Shown here piece by piece: positions 1 through 11,620 of a stretch of DNA of 60,000 nt. A model generated the notes under the pieces. That model saw nothing but the letters and a program-made list of their open reading frames with translations. It searched no databases and had not been told where the DNA came from. Origin of the DNA: Takakia lepidozioides (lineage: Eukaryota > Streptophyta > Takakiopsida > Takakiales > Takakiaceae); contig CM060731.1 in the NCBI GenBank assembly GCA_030704615.1, positions 15,378,001-15,438,000 on the forward strand. Direction: 5' to 3'. How positions within the stretch are numbered: the first letter of the stretch is position 1; every line of letters starts with the position of its first letter. The translations under genes and the position numbers were made by a program.

Positions 1-2400
1 GATGGGTTGGTTTTTGATGAGAGGTTGTGGTGACAAGTCAGTGTTTATGTGGAAGTTCACCGAGTGTTTTGGAGAACATGCAAAATGCTAATTCTCTCCA
101 TGGATGCAACCTAACTGTCTTGACGATCTACAACCATGCTGCCTTCAATCTTGAACACTCCTTATTCTATGTAGACCCATCTTGAGGGGGATACAGGTTG
201 GAAGTAATTTGCAACCATTCATTTCAATCTACAACCATTGATATGGCGAGGTACACATGGAAGACAACACAAAAGAAGCATCCTTAAGCTGGCAAAGGAA
301 GGCAGATGCCAATGAGAGACTGCGAAGACTTTTAATGTCCTTTTCTGATATGTTGACAGCAATGACATCATGGCAATCTGAGTGTTTGGGTGGACTAATA
401 GGTGTATATTTGCTCCATATCGAAGGAAAGAACTTATGCACATGTTCACTGATAGAGATGTGGTCATTTGGCCTGTTGCAAATATGTCTATGTTTTAATT
501 TCAGAGGATCTCTGGTATTGCCAAATGAGCTTCATTCTACATGCAAAGCAATAACTACATTGGTGCTATGATGTAATGATCAGTGTTCCAGTCAGTTGCT
601 ATCTGTTCTATCAGCGAGGTGTTCTATATGGTAAGATATTATTTGTTTGTTATTGGGGTCAAGGAATATCCTTTGAAATTACACTTTGGCATATAATGCT
701 TTAACAAGACAACAGTAGGATCAAAATCTTAGTGGAGAAGACAAATATAGTGTCCATTTAATTTTTGGTTGATGGTGCAACAAAAATTGATCAAATTAGC
801 AAGAACTCAAAGCAACTACAAGACTTGAAGAATGGACTGGAAAAACTGATAGTTAGTTGGTAATATTTGGACTTTTTTAGTGTTTATATTATTTATTATG
901 GGATTACAACTTACATTCTTGTTCAATCATTTTTCCCTCTAAGCAACCAAAGAATATCTTTACTGATAACAAAAACACCATTGGGCAATGTCAGTTAGTT
1001 AGTGTAGGTAAACTGTCCAGCACAATTCTAAGCTTTAAAATTCTGTAATTTAGATGCAGAAGCGAGCGATTAGGTCTCGTCATTGACTTTTCTTGGGAGT
1101 TTCTTGGTGTCTATGTTATGTGGTTTTAATTATGTTTAGGGTCTGAATCTGCTTCCGACAAGCCACTTAGGGATATGGGATATTGGTGTATGTGCATAGT
1201 TAGTTATTTACATTTGTCTTCGTTTGTGGTGAACAAACGAATGATTTTTTTCAGTTTCTATTTGTCTTCTTTATTTTTTCAAGAATGTTTTGTACTGTTA
1301 GGTTTAAATTATTTTGTAATTCATTCTGTAAATTCTTGTTCATTTATATAATATTAAAGTGAACATAGTTTGTTTCAAATTCTGTTTGTTTTGATGTATA
1401 TAGTTATTCCGTATGTTAATGTTTTGGTGGTCATCAAATCGGTTCGTATTTTTATATATTTACCATCAGCCATTTAAGCAATCAGCTATCAGCAATGGTC
1501 ACTTAATATTTGCTGAAGTGACAAAGCATAAAGTTTCATGAGCTCAAAAATGATTACATGTTAAACTTGTTTATTGATATGATCATTTATTGTTCTTGTT
1601 GCAAATTGCTTGACAGAGTATATAACATTGTGACTCAACTCTACAAGACTCCCTAAATAGCCTTATCAAAAAGATATATTAGTACAATGGGAGTTATTTG
1701 CATGTATCTATGTTTCCGAGATACCTTTTTCAAACTTTGGACCGGCTATGACCGGTTAGAGCCCGTCATCCAAGTGTGTAATCAAAATGTCACACATACG
1801 CAGATTCAAAATACATACGTTAAAAATTCATGATCCAACCTTGTATACACACACTTGTCATTAAATTTCAATGGCATTTCATCCTTAAACATTAATCATC
1901 ATGTTTAATGTGTCCAAGAACAGTAAACGAAGCCCAAACCTACAATGACCTTCTACTAAGAGTCTCATTTCCATGTGGGGGGAGCTGACTGCAAATTTAC
2001 TAGGAGTTCATCATGCGCTTGGAAAAAATAGCCTAGTCTCCTCAAGCATGTCCTCAATCCTATGGAGCTCTGCGGCCGGGTCATAATTTTGGATTTTAGT
2101 GTGACATGGTAGAGGAGACCACCTAGTAAGTGCGAAAGAGTTGTAATCAGGTGAGAGAATCCAATCTAGACTGCAATTGTAAATGTGGGTTGCGATGGCT
2201 GAAAAAATACACCTACATAATGATGAGACTGTTAGTGAAACACAAAATTTTGCAGAAGATTGTATATGGTATATAGTATGGAGCGCCACAAGGGTTGGTT
2301 ACATGATGAACTTACAAACATGAATTTCCGTGCCAATACTTATCCCATGATTGAATGAGCGCATCGGTCACAACAGCTTGTCAAGTGAAAAAAATGTAAT
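1..2400. other. AT-rich intergenic DNA, no gene recognised
   Basis: Open frames here are short and none resembles a known family; the longest (257-571, plus, 104 codons) has no recognisable motif. Composition is AT-rich with many homopolymer runs. A roughly 20-bp segment beginning attttgctgacgaaaccc occurs twice about 85 bp apart (near 2410 and 2493), separated by an A-tract, which looks like a small local duplication. Confidence 0.5.
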
Positions 2401-2639
2401 CACAAAGACAAATTTTGCTGACGAAACCCAAATTTATGCTTTGGACAAGAGCTTGAAAGGGAGAAACCAAAAAAAAAAAAAACCCCAAACCCAATTTTGC
2501 TGACGAAACCCAAGTTTGTATTCATGTGAGTTCAACTTTGGACACTCTTAGCTACAATGAGTTAATACTGTCGAATAATGAGATACTGCACATGATGTCC
2601 TATTATTTTGCCTTCATTGCCTCTTATGTGGGTGTTTCA

Positions 2640-3090
2640 TGGACTTCCCGCAAGTCTTCTAATCACACAATAAAGTGTTTTTATTTTTATTTATTTAAGA
2701 GATAATATGAGAACTATGGGGTGTTGACGCCCCACATAATTCATGGACCTCCCGCAAGTCCTCCAATGACACAAAAAAAACAAAAACAACACTTATGTGG
2801 GCGTTGATGTCCACATAATTTGTGAACCTTCCACAAGTCCTCCAACGAAAAAAAAAAAAAAAAAAAAAAAAAAAACCAAAATTTCAGAAAATAATAATTA
2901 TATAAAATTTGAGGACTTATGTGGGCGTTGAATCCCACATAATTCATGGACCTCCCGCAAGTCCTCTAATGACCCCGAAAAAAAAAACAAAAAAAACAAT
3001 ATATATATATATATATAAAATGTGAGGACTTATGTGGGTATTGACACCCACATAATTCGTGGACCTCCTACAAGTCCTCCAATGATGTTA
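2640..3090. repeat. Tandem cruciform-forming repeat units
   Basis: About four to five degenerate units, spaced 80-120 bp apart. Each contains TTATGTGGG, then a 7-9 nt loop, then CCCACATAA, followed by ATTCATGGACCTCCCGCAAG. In the better units an outer pair GAGGACTT and AAGTCCTC encloses the inner stem, so each unit could extrude as a nested cruciform. Units are separated by poly-A tracts (for example near 2848-2874) and a short TA repeat near 3000. No coding function is supported. Confidence 0.7.
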
Positions 3091-3429
3091 TAGCTTTTTC
3101 GAACAATTTTGTTGTTATGAAAAAAAACCTTCATGCCAACCATTTGAGGTTTCACAAAATTTACCACGTGTTTTGCAGTCTACAGTTGCTTTGTCCAAAT
3201 TCCAGAGGATGTCTTCGAGGATTGGAAGAAAAAACATTATGCGTTTGCAACTTTATTTGTGTTCAAATGGAGGGGCATCTATGGACTGAACTTTATATGG
3301 TATCCTCACAAGCATAGTGTAGTTGCCTGTCTAAACACCGGCTGCTGATAGAATCCCTAGTGTTGCAGTCATCATTGTAGAAAACAAAAGGGTTTGGCAG
3401 ACTGCTGTAGCCACCCATCAACATACTAG

Positions 3430-4716
3430 TAGTGTAGGGTCTCACTTGAAGGTCTCACTTGAAGGGTCTTGGGTCTTGGCTCACATGGTTATGTTTGTTC
3501 GGTATGGGAGCACCTAGCATGATCATTTAAGAAGAGCCAGTTGATGGTGTGAAAGGTCATATGATGTTGCTTAAACTTCACTTTCTAGAGGACCACAGAC
3601 CGGACATGAGTAGAAGCTTTGCGTAGGGAGGGGTATTTCTTTCCATGTGGTCCCTTGAAATTAATGGCGGTCGTGGAAGATGGCTCAGATTTAGTTGTCT
3701 GAGTGTGTCAATTGGGTGATGCAGGTGGTTGGTGGCTGAAGTGCCCAAGGTCAGGATCTTCACTTGTGCTTTTGAGATATGACTGGACTCTTCTGCAAAA
3801 TCAATAGAAAAATGAAGGGCCAGATGGAGAAGGGTGGGTTTGAGGATGAGAAGTGGGAGCAACAGTATGTCCAGCCTGTGCATATGGGTTCCCTGCAACA
3901 ATGACAAGGTTCCTCAAAATCGGCAAATGGGAAGGATGTGGCTTGCAAGAACCAAAGCTTTACTCTCCCTTAGTCTCTTGCCCTTCGTAGTATTTCCTGC
4001 AACAAAAGAAGGTGAAGTGGCATCACCTGGATGCATCAGAGCCAACCAACAAACCAACAGGTTAGTATCCCTGTGGAACCCCAGGCTTAAACCACTTCAC
4101 ATTTGTTGTCAATGTCATCCTTGCAGCAGGTCATACTAGCAAAGAAAGGAGAGGTAAGAGAGGTCCTTTCAGCCATTCCAGTCAACAATAGGTACACATC
4201 TTAGCAGCACCTATTTCAACCCATGCTCCAGAGGGAAGGGGGGGGGGGGGATGTCATGTCTGTAAGCACCCAATCCCAAAAGGAATGTGTTACTAGAGCC
4301 AAGGACTCAAGCAAGGGGACTCATAGATGCCTTTGGTTTGCAAAAGTATCATAGAGTCAAAGTAGAACTTATTCAAGTCTGTGTAAGTTCCTCGTAGTGT
4401 TGCCATACAAGGAAACCCTTCAAAGTGTTTAAGGAGTCTGAATGGATGCCTAGCTTGTAGCTACAGTTCAGCAGTAAAGGTAGTCAGCTCCTTCAGCTCT
4501 TGCCTGCTCCTCTTCCAAGTGAGAAGAGTGGTCAGGCTTTCTAACTGTACAGGGCAGCACCCTCCCGCACATGGACATATGGTGTGGGTAGTAGGTTCGC
4601 ATCTTAGTAAAAGAGCTTCAATTAAAGAAGCTATAGGGGAAGGTCTCCGTAATTCATGATGTGTTGGGCCCTGTAGCGGCAGCATACTAGAGGATATGTG
4701 TACACCTTCTACATGA
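3430..4716 (+). repeat. Dispersed/fold-back repeat, copy A
   Basis: This segment recurs in inverted orientation at 5008-5613, 8246-8780 and 9236-9990. Its last part (4563-4716) recurs in direct orientation at 9051-9235. Its complement carries a repeated open frame (3578-3907, minus) also seen at 8294-8530 and 9482-9793 (plus), but the protein is not recognisable. A G13 run sits at 4238-4250. The layout (arm, centre, inverted arm) fits a fold-back transposon or a palindromic segmental duplication. Confidence 0.65.
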
Positions 4717-4840
4717 TTCGGTCAATGTACATTGCTCTCTTTGGCTGGTCTACAGTAGCCAATGCCTTGTGTCTGAATTAGGAAACCCTGAAATTGAGAG
4801 GCTTGAGGATTTCTCTCGCTCTCTCTCTCTTTCCCTGAAT

Positions 4841-4885
4841 GTCAATGGCCACAAGGCTACGGCAAACAACATCTTATGAGTACAA
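4841..4885 (+). mobile_element. 45-bp LINE 3' tail insertion with 15-bp target-site duplication
   Basis: The 45-bp insert contains GGCCACAAGGCTACGGCAAA and ends CTTATGAGTACAA, which matches the 3' terminus of the LINE family at 30.1-32.0 kb and 36.1 kb. It is flanked by the perfect 15-bp direct repeat TCTCTTTCCCTGAAT at 4826-4840 and 4886-4900. This is the hallmark of target-primed reverse transcription with extreme 5' truncation. Confidence 0.8.
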
Positions 4886-5007
4886 TCTCTTTCCCTGAAT
4901 AAGGCAAAGATCTTTGTAACAGCATTCAAGAAATACCTGATTACGTTTTTCTGTTCAGAACTTTTTGCCTAGAACAGAACTGGAAACAGAGAACAGGATG
5001 ACCCATT

Positions 5008-5613
5008 AGGGTGCTGCCCTGTACAGTTAGAAAGCCTGGCCACTCTTCTCATTTGGAAGAGGAGCAGGCAAGAGCTGAAGGAGCTAACTACCTTTACTGC
5101 TGAACTGTAGCTACAAGTAAGGCATCCATTCAGACTCCTTACACACTTTGAAGGGCTGACTTGCATGGCGACACTACGAGGAAGTTACACAGACTTGAAT
5201 AAGTTCTACTTTGACTCTATGATACTTTTGCAAACCAAAGGCATCTATGAGTCCCCTTGCTTGAGTCCTTGGCTCTAGTAACACCTTCCTTTTGGGATTG
5301 GGTGCTTACAGACATGACATCCCCCCCCCCCCCCCCCCCGGCCTTCCCTCCAGAGCATGGGTTGAAATGGGTGCTGCTAAGATGTGTACCTATTGTTGAC
5401 TGGAATGGCTGAAAGGACCTCTCTTACCTCTCCTCTCTTTGCTAGTATGACCTGTTGCAGGGATGACATTGACAACAAATGTGAAGTGGTTTAAGCCTGA
5501 GGTTCCACAGGGATACTAACCTGTTGGTTTGTTGGTTGGCTCTGATGCATCCAGGTGACGTCATTTCACCTTCTTTTGTTGCAGGAAATACTACGAAGGG
5601 CAAGAGACTAAGG
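5008..5613 (-). repeat. Inverted arm of the fold-back repeat, copy B
   Basis: Reverse-complement copy of 3968-4563, giving two arms of about 600 bp around a 444-bp spacer (4564-5007). Arms are close but not identical, with scattered substitutions. The G-run of arm A is matched here by a C19 run at 5321-5339. After 5613 the similarity stops abruptly. Confidence 0.75.
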
Positions 5614-5619
5614 AGTGAC

Positions 5620-8190
5620 ATTTTGCTATGCACCTATTGGCGTCCTTGTGTTGAACTCTCCCAAATGGCAACCTTAGCTCTACCTCTAGGAGCATTACCG
5701 TCTCGTCCTTAGCCACTGTTGTTTCCTTGTTATTGGCTTGGACATAACTTTGGATGCAAGTTGTAACAGTGGCCCATGTCATGACCGGGCTTTTGAAGGA
5801 ACATGCATTTTTCCATATTCAAAACATTGGTGCGAGTAATGTGCCAGAAACCCATGTAATTCTAGTGATTACCAGATTTGCTAGCAACAGCTACAAAGGT
5901 TCTGAGAGGTAAAAAGAGAGTGGAGTAATCTAGTTCTTGGGAAATATGAGAAGTGAGCTCAGCTACTTTCAACAGAGATTTTCACTTTCTGGAGACATTT
6001 CCAGGGACACTTGCACTCTTTACTGCCTTTGGCAAACCACTTTGGTGGTGTTCACAAAATACATTTCTTTCTCTCTCCATTCCTTATTGAGGGACACACA
6101 TGTGTAACTTCAGCACAACCCTCAACAAAAATTTGAAAGGAAATGTGCACTGCATGTCTCAATACTTGACCGCACATCATCCAAAATGCAAGGATGCCTA
6201 GCTGCTGGCAGCCCTGCATATACCAACACACAAACTTAACCTCAGGAGACATTGCACAACATTGTTGGGAAGGATGACCAAACCCCCCAGCCCCAAGATG
6301 CTGCTGGCACTGGCACTTATATCTCCTCTGCACGGTGGAGTGAATGGAAGAGAGCTGCACTAGCACGAATTCCAGAGCGTGCCAACCTGTTAACCACTGC
6401 AGGCATTGTTTGCAGTATGTATCACATGGAGGAGAAGATATGCAGTGACAAATATTTTCCCCGTCGAGGGATCACCAAATGCAATGCAGAAATAGTGGAT
6501 GCCATCACATCCTTATATCCATGAGCATGTTGTGTTAAGCCCCTGGAATGTGTAAGGCATCCCAAAGTGGAGAGTGGGACGGGTTTTACTCAATCAACTA
6601 TCTCATTCAAACTGGCACAGCATATTCTCTTCAGGCTTGCATATGTTTGTGGCTGAGATAGAAGAAAGGACCAAGAGATCCTACCAATGCGAACCACTCC
6701 CTTGGGATCATCTTGTGCAGCTGACATTGCTTGTAAAACCTGCCTAGTCCAGAATATGTCGTGATAAGAATCTACATTACAAACTCATGAATACCAACCA
6801 TATCTAAGGACAACACTTGGAGGGGTTATAAACTTTTCACAATCCTCATACAGAGTGTCTTTCACTTCTATAAATCAGAGAGAACAAGAATGTCATCATA
6901 AAAAGCAGCACCAAATACCCAGCTTAGTTCATCCTTATAACACAGGGTGTAACACTTCTTTAGGCAAATTAGAACTGCGTTGCATAGAGATTTGAGAGAT
7001 GAGAATTGCATAGGAAACTGTTTAATGACAGAAGTCAACTGAAACACCTATCAGGAAACTCCGTCCAGAAGGGAGTCCAGAAAGGCTGTTCCTGACCTCC
7101 AATATGAAATTGACTTAAGATGTGTTTTGATGTACTCAGTATTCATTCGAAATCTTTTAGAGAGAGATTCCCGTCAAGAAAGGAGTGACAAAAGGAGGTA
7201 GAGTACCCGCGAGCATAAGGCAGGCCCACAATGGCTGCCAAACATTGCAGCGATGTCTCCCGTATCACCTACACCAAATGTCGGAATTAGTGGAGTTGAG
7301 ATCTCTGTACCTACCCCTGCTTCCTTGTATCTACATCTCTTATTTGTGCACCTTCAATCGAGAACAGGACTGCATATGTTTCAGACCTCATATAAACAAT
7401 GGAGTCCAATGGTGATGTTGCGGTGTACAAAAGAGGATTCTGGGAGTGCAGCAAATTGGCTTAGTTACATGCCTAGTTTTCAGGAACTGAATCAGCATCT
7501 ATGTCAGTACAGACTAGCAACTCCATACAATTTAAAATGTAGCCAAATGGACGACGCACTAAAAGTTACAACTAAACTAGTGCAACTATAGAGTGCAATC
7601 TTATTGTGCTGCTAGTCACACAATCTCAGACCATCAACTTCACCATGTGTGGCACTGAGAAGCTTCCACCAATTTCCCAACAGACTTCATCTGCTCTTGA
7701 AACTAGGTGTAGATCACATGTCATCCTTGAAATTTGCTAATACTCATGGACATACCATTCTGCCAATCTTTGTACCAAGTTTCTGCCACTATTCTACAAG
7801 CAACAGGAAAGCTCAGCCATGATGTCAGCTAGCACTCAGCTGTTCATGAATTAAATGAAGATCCAACCTTGGTGCTGAGTTAATAAACCTACCCACTCAA
7901 CTACTCTAAAAAGCGTATGTGCAAGAATGCCTTGTAAGCAATGACATGTAAGCAATGACACTCCTTTCTTACTCTTTCAGGGAATACGGCCTTACAGCCT
8001 GATGTTTATGACTAGTAAGAAAATGCTGAGGCAACTTGTACCAATGAGTAGCCATATTGGATCAGTTCACTAAGCTCGATACGTGCTCGCCCACAATTGA
8101 CCTTCCTGCAGACCTCACAACTGGTAAGACCTCTTGTTCTTACTACTTGCTTATGCTAGATAGTCACATTACCATCCTGAAAGCTTTGAT
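5620..8190. other. Intergenic region, no gene recognised
   Basis: Several open frames of 60-112 codons occur on both strands (for example 6252-6524 and 7253-7591, plus). None shows a recognisable domain or a convincing exon series. No tandem repeat or terminal inverted repeat was noticed. It may hold unrecognised non-coding or decayed transposon sequence. Confidence 0.4.
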
Positions 8191-8245
8191 GAATTAACAT
8201 GCAATCAGAAACACAGAGAGGGCATTTTTGCCTCATTCATGAAGT

Positions 8246-9050
8246 CAAGTTCCTGCAAGCCACAGCCTTCCCATTTGCTGATTTTGAGGAACCTTGTCAT
8301 TGTTGCAGGGAACCCATACGCACAGGCTGGACATACTGTTGCTCCCACTTCTCATCCTCAAACCCACCCTTCTCCATCTGGCCCTTCATTTTTCTGTTGA
8401 TTTTGCAGAAGAGTCCAGTCATATCTCAAAAGCACAAGTGAGGATCCTGACCTTGGGCACTTCAGCCACCAACCACCTGCATCACCCAATTGACACACTC
8501 AGACAACTAAATCTGAGCCATCTTCCATGACCGCCATTAATTTCAAGGGACCACATGGAAAGAAATACCCCTCCCTACGCAAACCTTCTAATCATGTCCG
8601 GTCTGTGGTCCTCCAGAAAGTGAAGTTTAAGCAGCATCAGATGACTTTTCACACCATCAAGTGGCTCTTCTTAAATGATCATGCTAGTTGCTCCCATACC
8701 GAACAAACATAACCATGTGAGCCAAGACCCAAGACCCTTCAAGTGAGCCCTTCAAGTGAGACCCTACACTACTGGAGTGAGCCCCTCGCAAAGGTAGTGC
8801 CTGTGTTCCCAAACTGGTTACAAGGTCTATGGCCACAAGGCTACGGCAAACTAAGTCTTATGAGCACATTCTCTCTCTTTGTGTCTCTCTCTGTCTCTCC
8901 TCTCTCATGAGGAGACCGAAGCATCTATTTTTTCTGTTGATAGGGACAAAGGCCCTGATATACTGATAAGAAAGAGAGGAAGGGAGGGAGACAGAGAGAG
9001 AGGATGTACTCATGAGGCTTTTTTGCCGTAGCCTTCTAGCCATAGACCCC
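8246..9050 (-). repeat. Fold-back family copy C plus LINE-tail inverted pair
   Basis: 8246-8780 is an inverted partial copy of 3430-3960. It continues into a LINE 3' tail on plus (8828-8870), a CT-rich then GA-rich stretch, and a LINE tail on minus (9003-9050), giving a tail-to-tail pair. The whole block is repeated in direct orientation at about 9470-10250, so this is half of a roughly 0.8-kb segmental duplication. Confidence 0.6.
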
Positions 9051-10260
9051 CCCGCACATGGACATATGGTGTGGATAGTAGGTTCGCATCTTAGTAAAAG
9101 AGATTCAATTAAAGAAGCTATAAACCAGAAAATGTGAAGGTTTCACAGAACAGGGGAAGGTCTCCGTAATTCATGATGTGCTGGGCCCTGTAGCGGCAGC
9201 ATACTAGAGGATATGTGTACACCTTCTACATGATCACCTATTTGTTGACTGGAATGGCTGAAAGGACCTCTCTTGCCTCTCCTCTCTTTGCTAGTATGAC
9301 CTGCTGCAGGGATGACATTGACAACAAATGTGAAGTGGTTTAAGCCTGGGGTTCCACAGGGATACTAACCTGTTGGTTTGTTGGTTGGCTCTGATGCATC
9401 CAGGTGACGCCACTTCACCTTCTTTTGTTGCAGGAAATACTACGAAGGGCAAGAGACTAAGGGAGAGTAAAGCTTTGGTTCTTGCAAGCCACATCCTTCC
9501 CATTTGCCGATTTTGAGGAACCTTGTCATTGTTGCAGGGAACCCATACGCACAGGCTGGACATACTGTTGCTCCATTTTTCTGTTGATTTTGCAGAAGAG
9601 TCCAGTCATATCTGAAAAGAGCGGTGCACAAGTGAGGATCCTACCTTTGGGCAGGCTATCGCGTACTTCAGCCACCAACCACCTGCATCACCCAATCGAC
9701 ACACTCAGACAACTAAATCTGAACTATCTTCCACCGCCTTTAATTTCAAGGGCCACATGGAAAGAAATACCCCTCCCTACGCAAACCTTTTAATCATGTC
9801 CGGTCTGTGGTCCTCCAGAAAGTGAAGTTTATGCAGCATCTTTTCACACTATCAACTGGCTCTTCTTAAATGATCATGCTAGTTGCTACCATAACGTACA
9901 AACATAACCATGTGAGACAAGACCCAAGACCCTTCAAGTGAGCCCTTCAAGTGAGACCCTACTATATTGGAGTGAGCCCCTCGCAGAGGTAGTGCCTATG
10001 CTCCCAAACTGGGCACAAGGTTTATGGCTACAAGGGTTCGGCAAGCTAAGTCTTATGAACACATTCTCTCTCTTTGTCTCTCTCTCTGTCTCTCCTCTCT
10101 CATGTGGAGACCGAAGCATCTATTTTTCTGTTGATAGGGACAAAGGCCCTGATATTTTGATTTAAGAAAGAGAGAAAGGGAGGGAGAGAGAGAGAAAGAA
10201 CGTAGTCATGAAACTTAATTGCTGAACCCTCTTAACCACAGACCCTCCCCCCAGTTTGGG
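9051..10260 (-). repeat. Fold-back family copy D with second LINE-tail pair
   Basis: 9051-9235 is a direct copy of 4563-4716. 9236-9990 is an inverted copy of about 3430-4190 with small internal deletions. 10020-10245 repeats the tail-to-tail LINE arrangement seen at 8828-9050. The order (centre piece, then inverted arm) shows that the family moves or duplicates as a fold-back unit. Confidence 0.6.
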
Positions 10261-10712
10261 CGGAAATACAGGGAACAAGCGCTACCTTTGTGAGGGACTT
10301 ACTCCAGTATGCTAGCTCTAGTTGATGTGACAGGATGGTACCAAACAGGATCCTCTCCTCAGTTGTTATCTGCCAGACACTCTACATCCAACTTTGGTGT
10401 TGGAACATCTTTGCAGGGGGCACTGTGTAGTTTGTGGGCTCTAGGACACCTGAAGATTCCAGGAAACATATAGCAAACGGGTTTCCCATTTTGTATGCCA
10501 TATATTCACTGTGATAACTCCTACAGGTTTCTTAAGACCTACACAGTTCCAAAATTGAAAATAAGTCAAACCATCATGCTACAACCTATATTTGAAGTCT
10601 CACATCAATTCAAATCTTGTTTACAGCTTAGTAGATTGAAAAATAGTGACATCACCCTGATTGTAGGAATGATCTTAAGCCTTCTAAGTACACATCAGGA
10701 GAACATGTTTAC

Positions 10713-11098
10713 CTCATGGGGAAGCCGGCCAAGCTCAGCCTTGAAGACATCGCAAACTTGATCATAGGTAGAGACAGGGCATTTGTCCAGCATGGAAGAG
10801 CGCATGATTTGCATATACTCTTGTGGCAGCAAGTAGTCCTACCCAAACACAACCAATCCAAAGAAACTTGCTGGCCAAGCTTGATGTATATACCCCCATT
10901 TTTTAAAAGAAGAGCTTGTGCCAACACATATACCCCCATTTTTGAAGCAAAGAGCTTGTGACCTGTTGGCACACCAGAGATGCACCTCGTGATTTGCCTG
11001 TTCTCTTTCCATGCTCCCAAGTTGTAAGCCATACAGGGAATACTGGTAATCTGGCCAAACATAGAAAGGCACATAAGCTAGATCCACAAACAGAAATC
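10713..11098 (-). pseudogene. ABC1/ADCK (UbiB-like) atypical kinase, broken fragment
   Basis: Two exon-like pieces lie on the minus strand. The upstream piece (about 11098-10870) encodes DYQYSLYGL, EVHLWCANR and then KNGGIYIKLGQQ, the conserved N-terminal region and KxGQ signature of ABC1K/ADCK family proteins. The downstream piece (10838-10713) encodes DYLLPQEYMQIMRSSMLDKC and ends LGRLPHE before a GT. These proteins are atypical kinases or ATPases of mitochondria and plastids linked to quinone metabolism. A tandem duplication of about 40 bp around the KNGGI codons shifts the frame. The gap between the two pieces is only about 29 bp, too short for a normal intron, and no catalytic exons are found downstream. 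I therefore call a decayed or captured 5' gene fragment. The family call is firm; the pseudogene call is inference. Confidence 0.6.
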
Positions 11099-11620
11099 TG
11101 CAGAATAAAGGCAGACTAAAAGGAGAGGGATGCAGCATCATATCCACTACATCCTGTAACCTATCCCTAAGCTTCGAAAAAGTTAGCAGATTTGCGATGC
11201 TTTTCAGTACTTAATGAACTCGCATCCAATTCACTACTTGTCGTGCTAAAATTAGCTGCAATGGCAGCTTGGGAGAGAACCGCCTCGGGGAATTGAGCAC
11301 CGCTTGAAATATTTAAGCTCGTGAGATATTCACGTCAACGGAAAGATAACCAGAAATCTTGGAGATGTTTGCTTGCCGCCAAGTACAAAGACGGTTTACG
11401 TTGAAGAAAAGGTCAAACCTGACAATTTCGACAAGGTATATAATCTTTAAAGCAAGTAAAAGCTAGCGAGTTGCTACACATTCTTCGAATAAACGAAGCC
11501 TGTAAACGAAGCACCTACGAGGGCGGCACCTCAAATCAGTGAATGCCCTCGGTCCAGGGACGTACCCTATACATTTTTCCGTGTGTAGTTTTAGTACGGA
11601 CAAATCGTGGAAGAGTACCG

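Noticed and set aside
257-571. 104-codon plus-strand frame as a gene exon
   Set aside because: No recognisable motif, no neighbouring exons, and an overlapping open frame on the other strand. Composition does not differ from intergenic DNA.
3578-9793. Repeated open frame (HLALHFSIDFAEESSHISK type) as a conserved gene family
   Set aside because: It occurs only within copies of the fold-back repeat, with stops and deletions between copies, and no recognisable domain.
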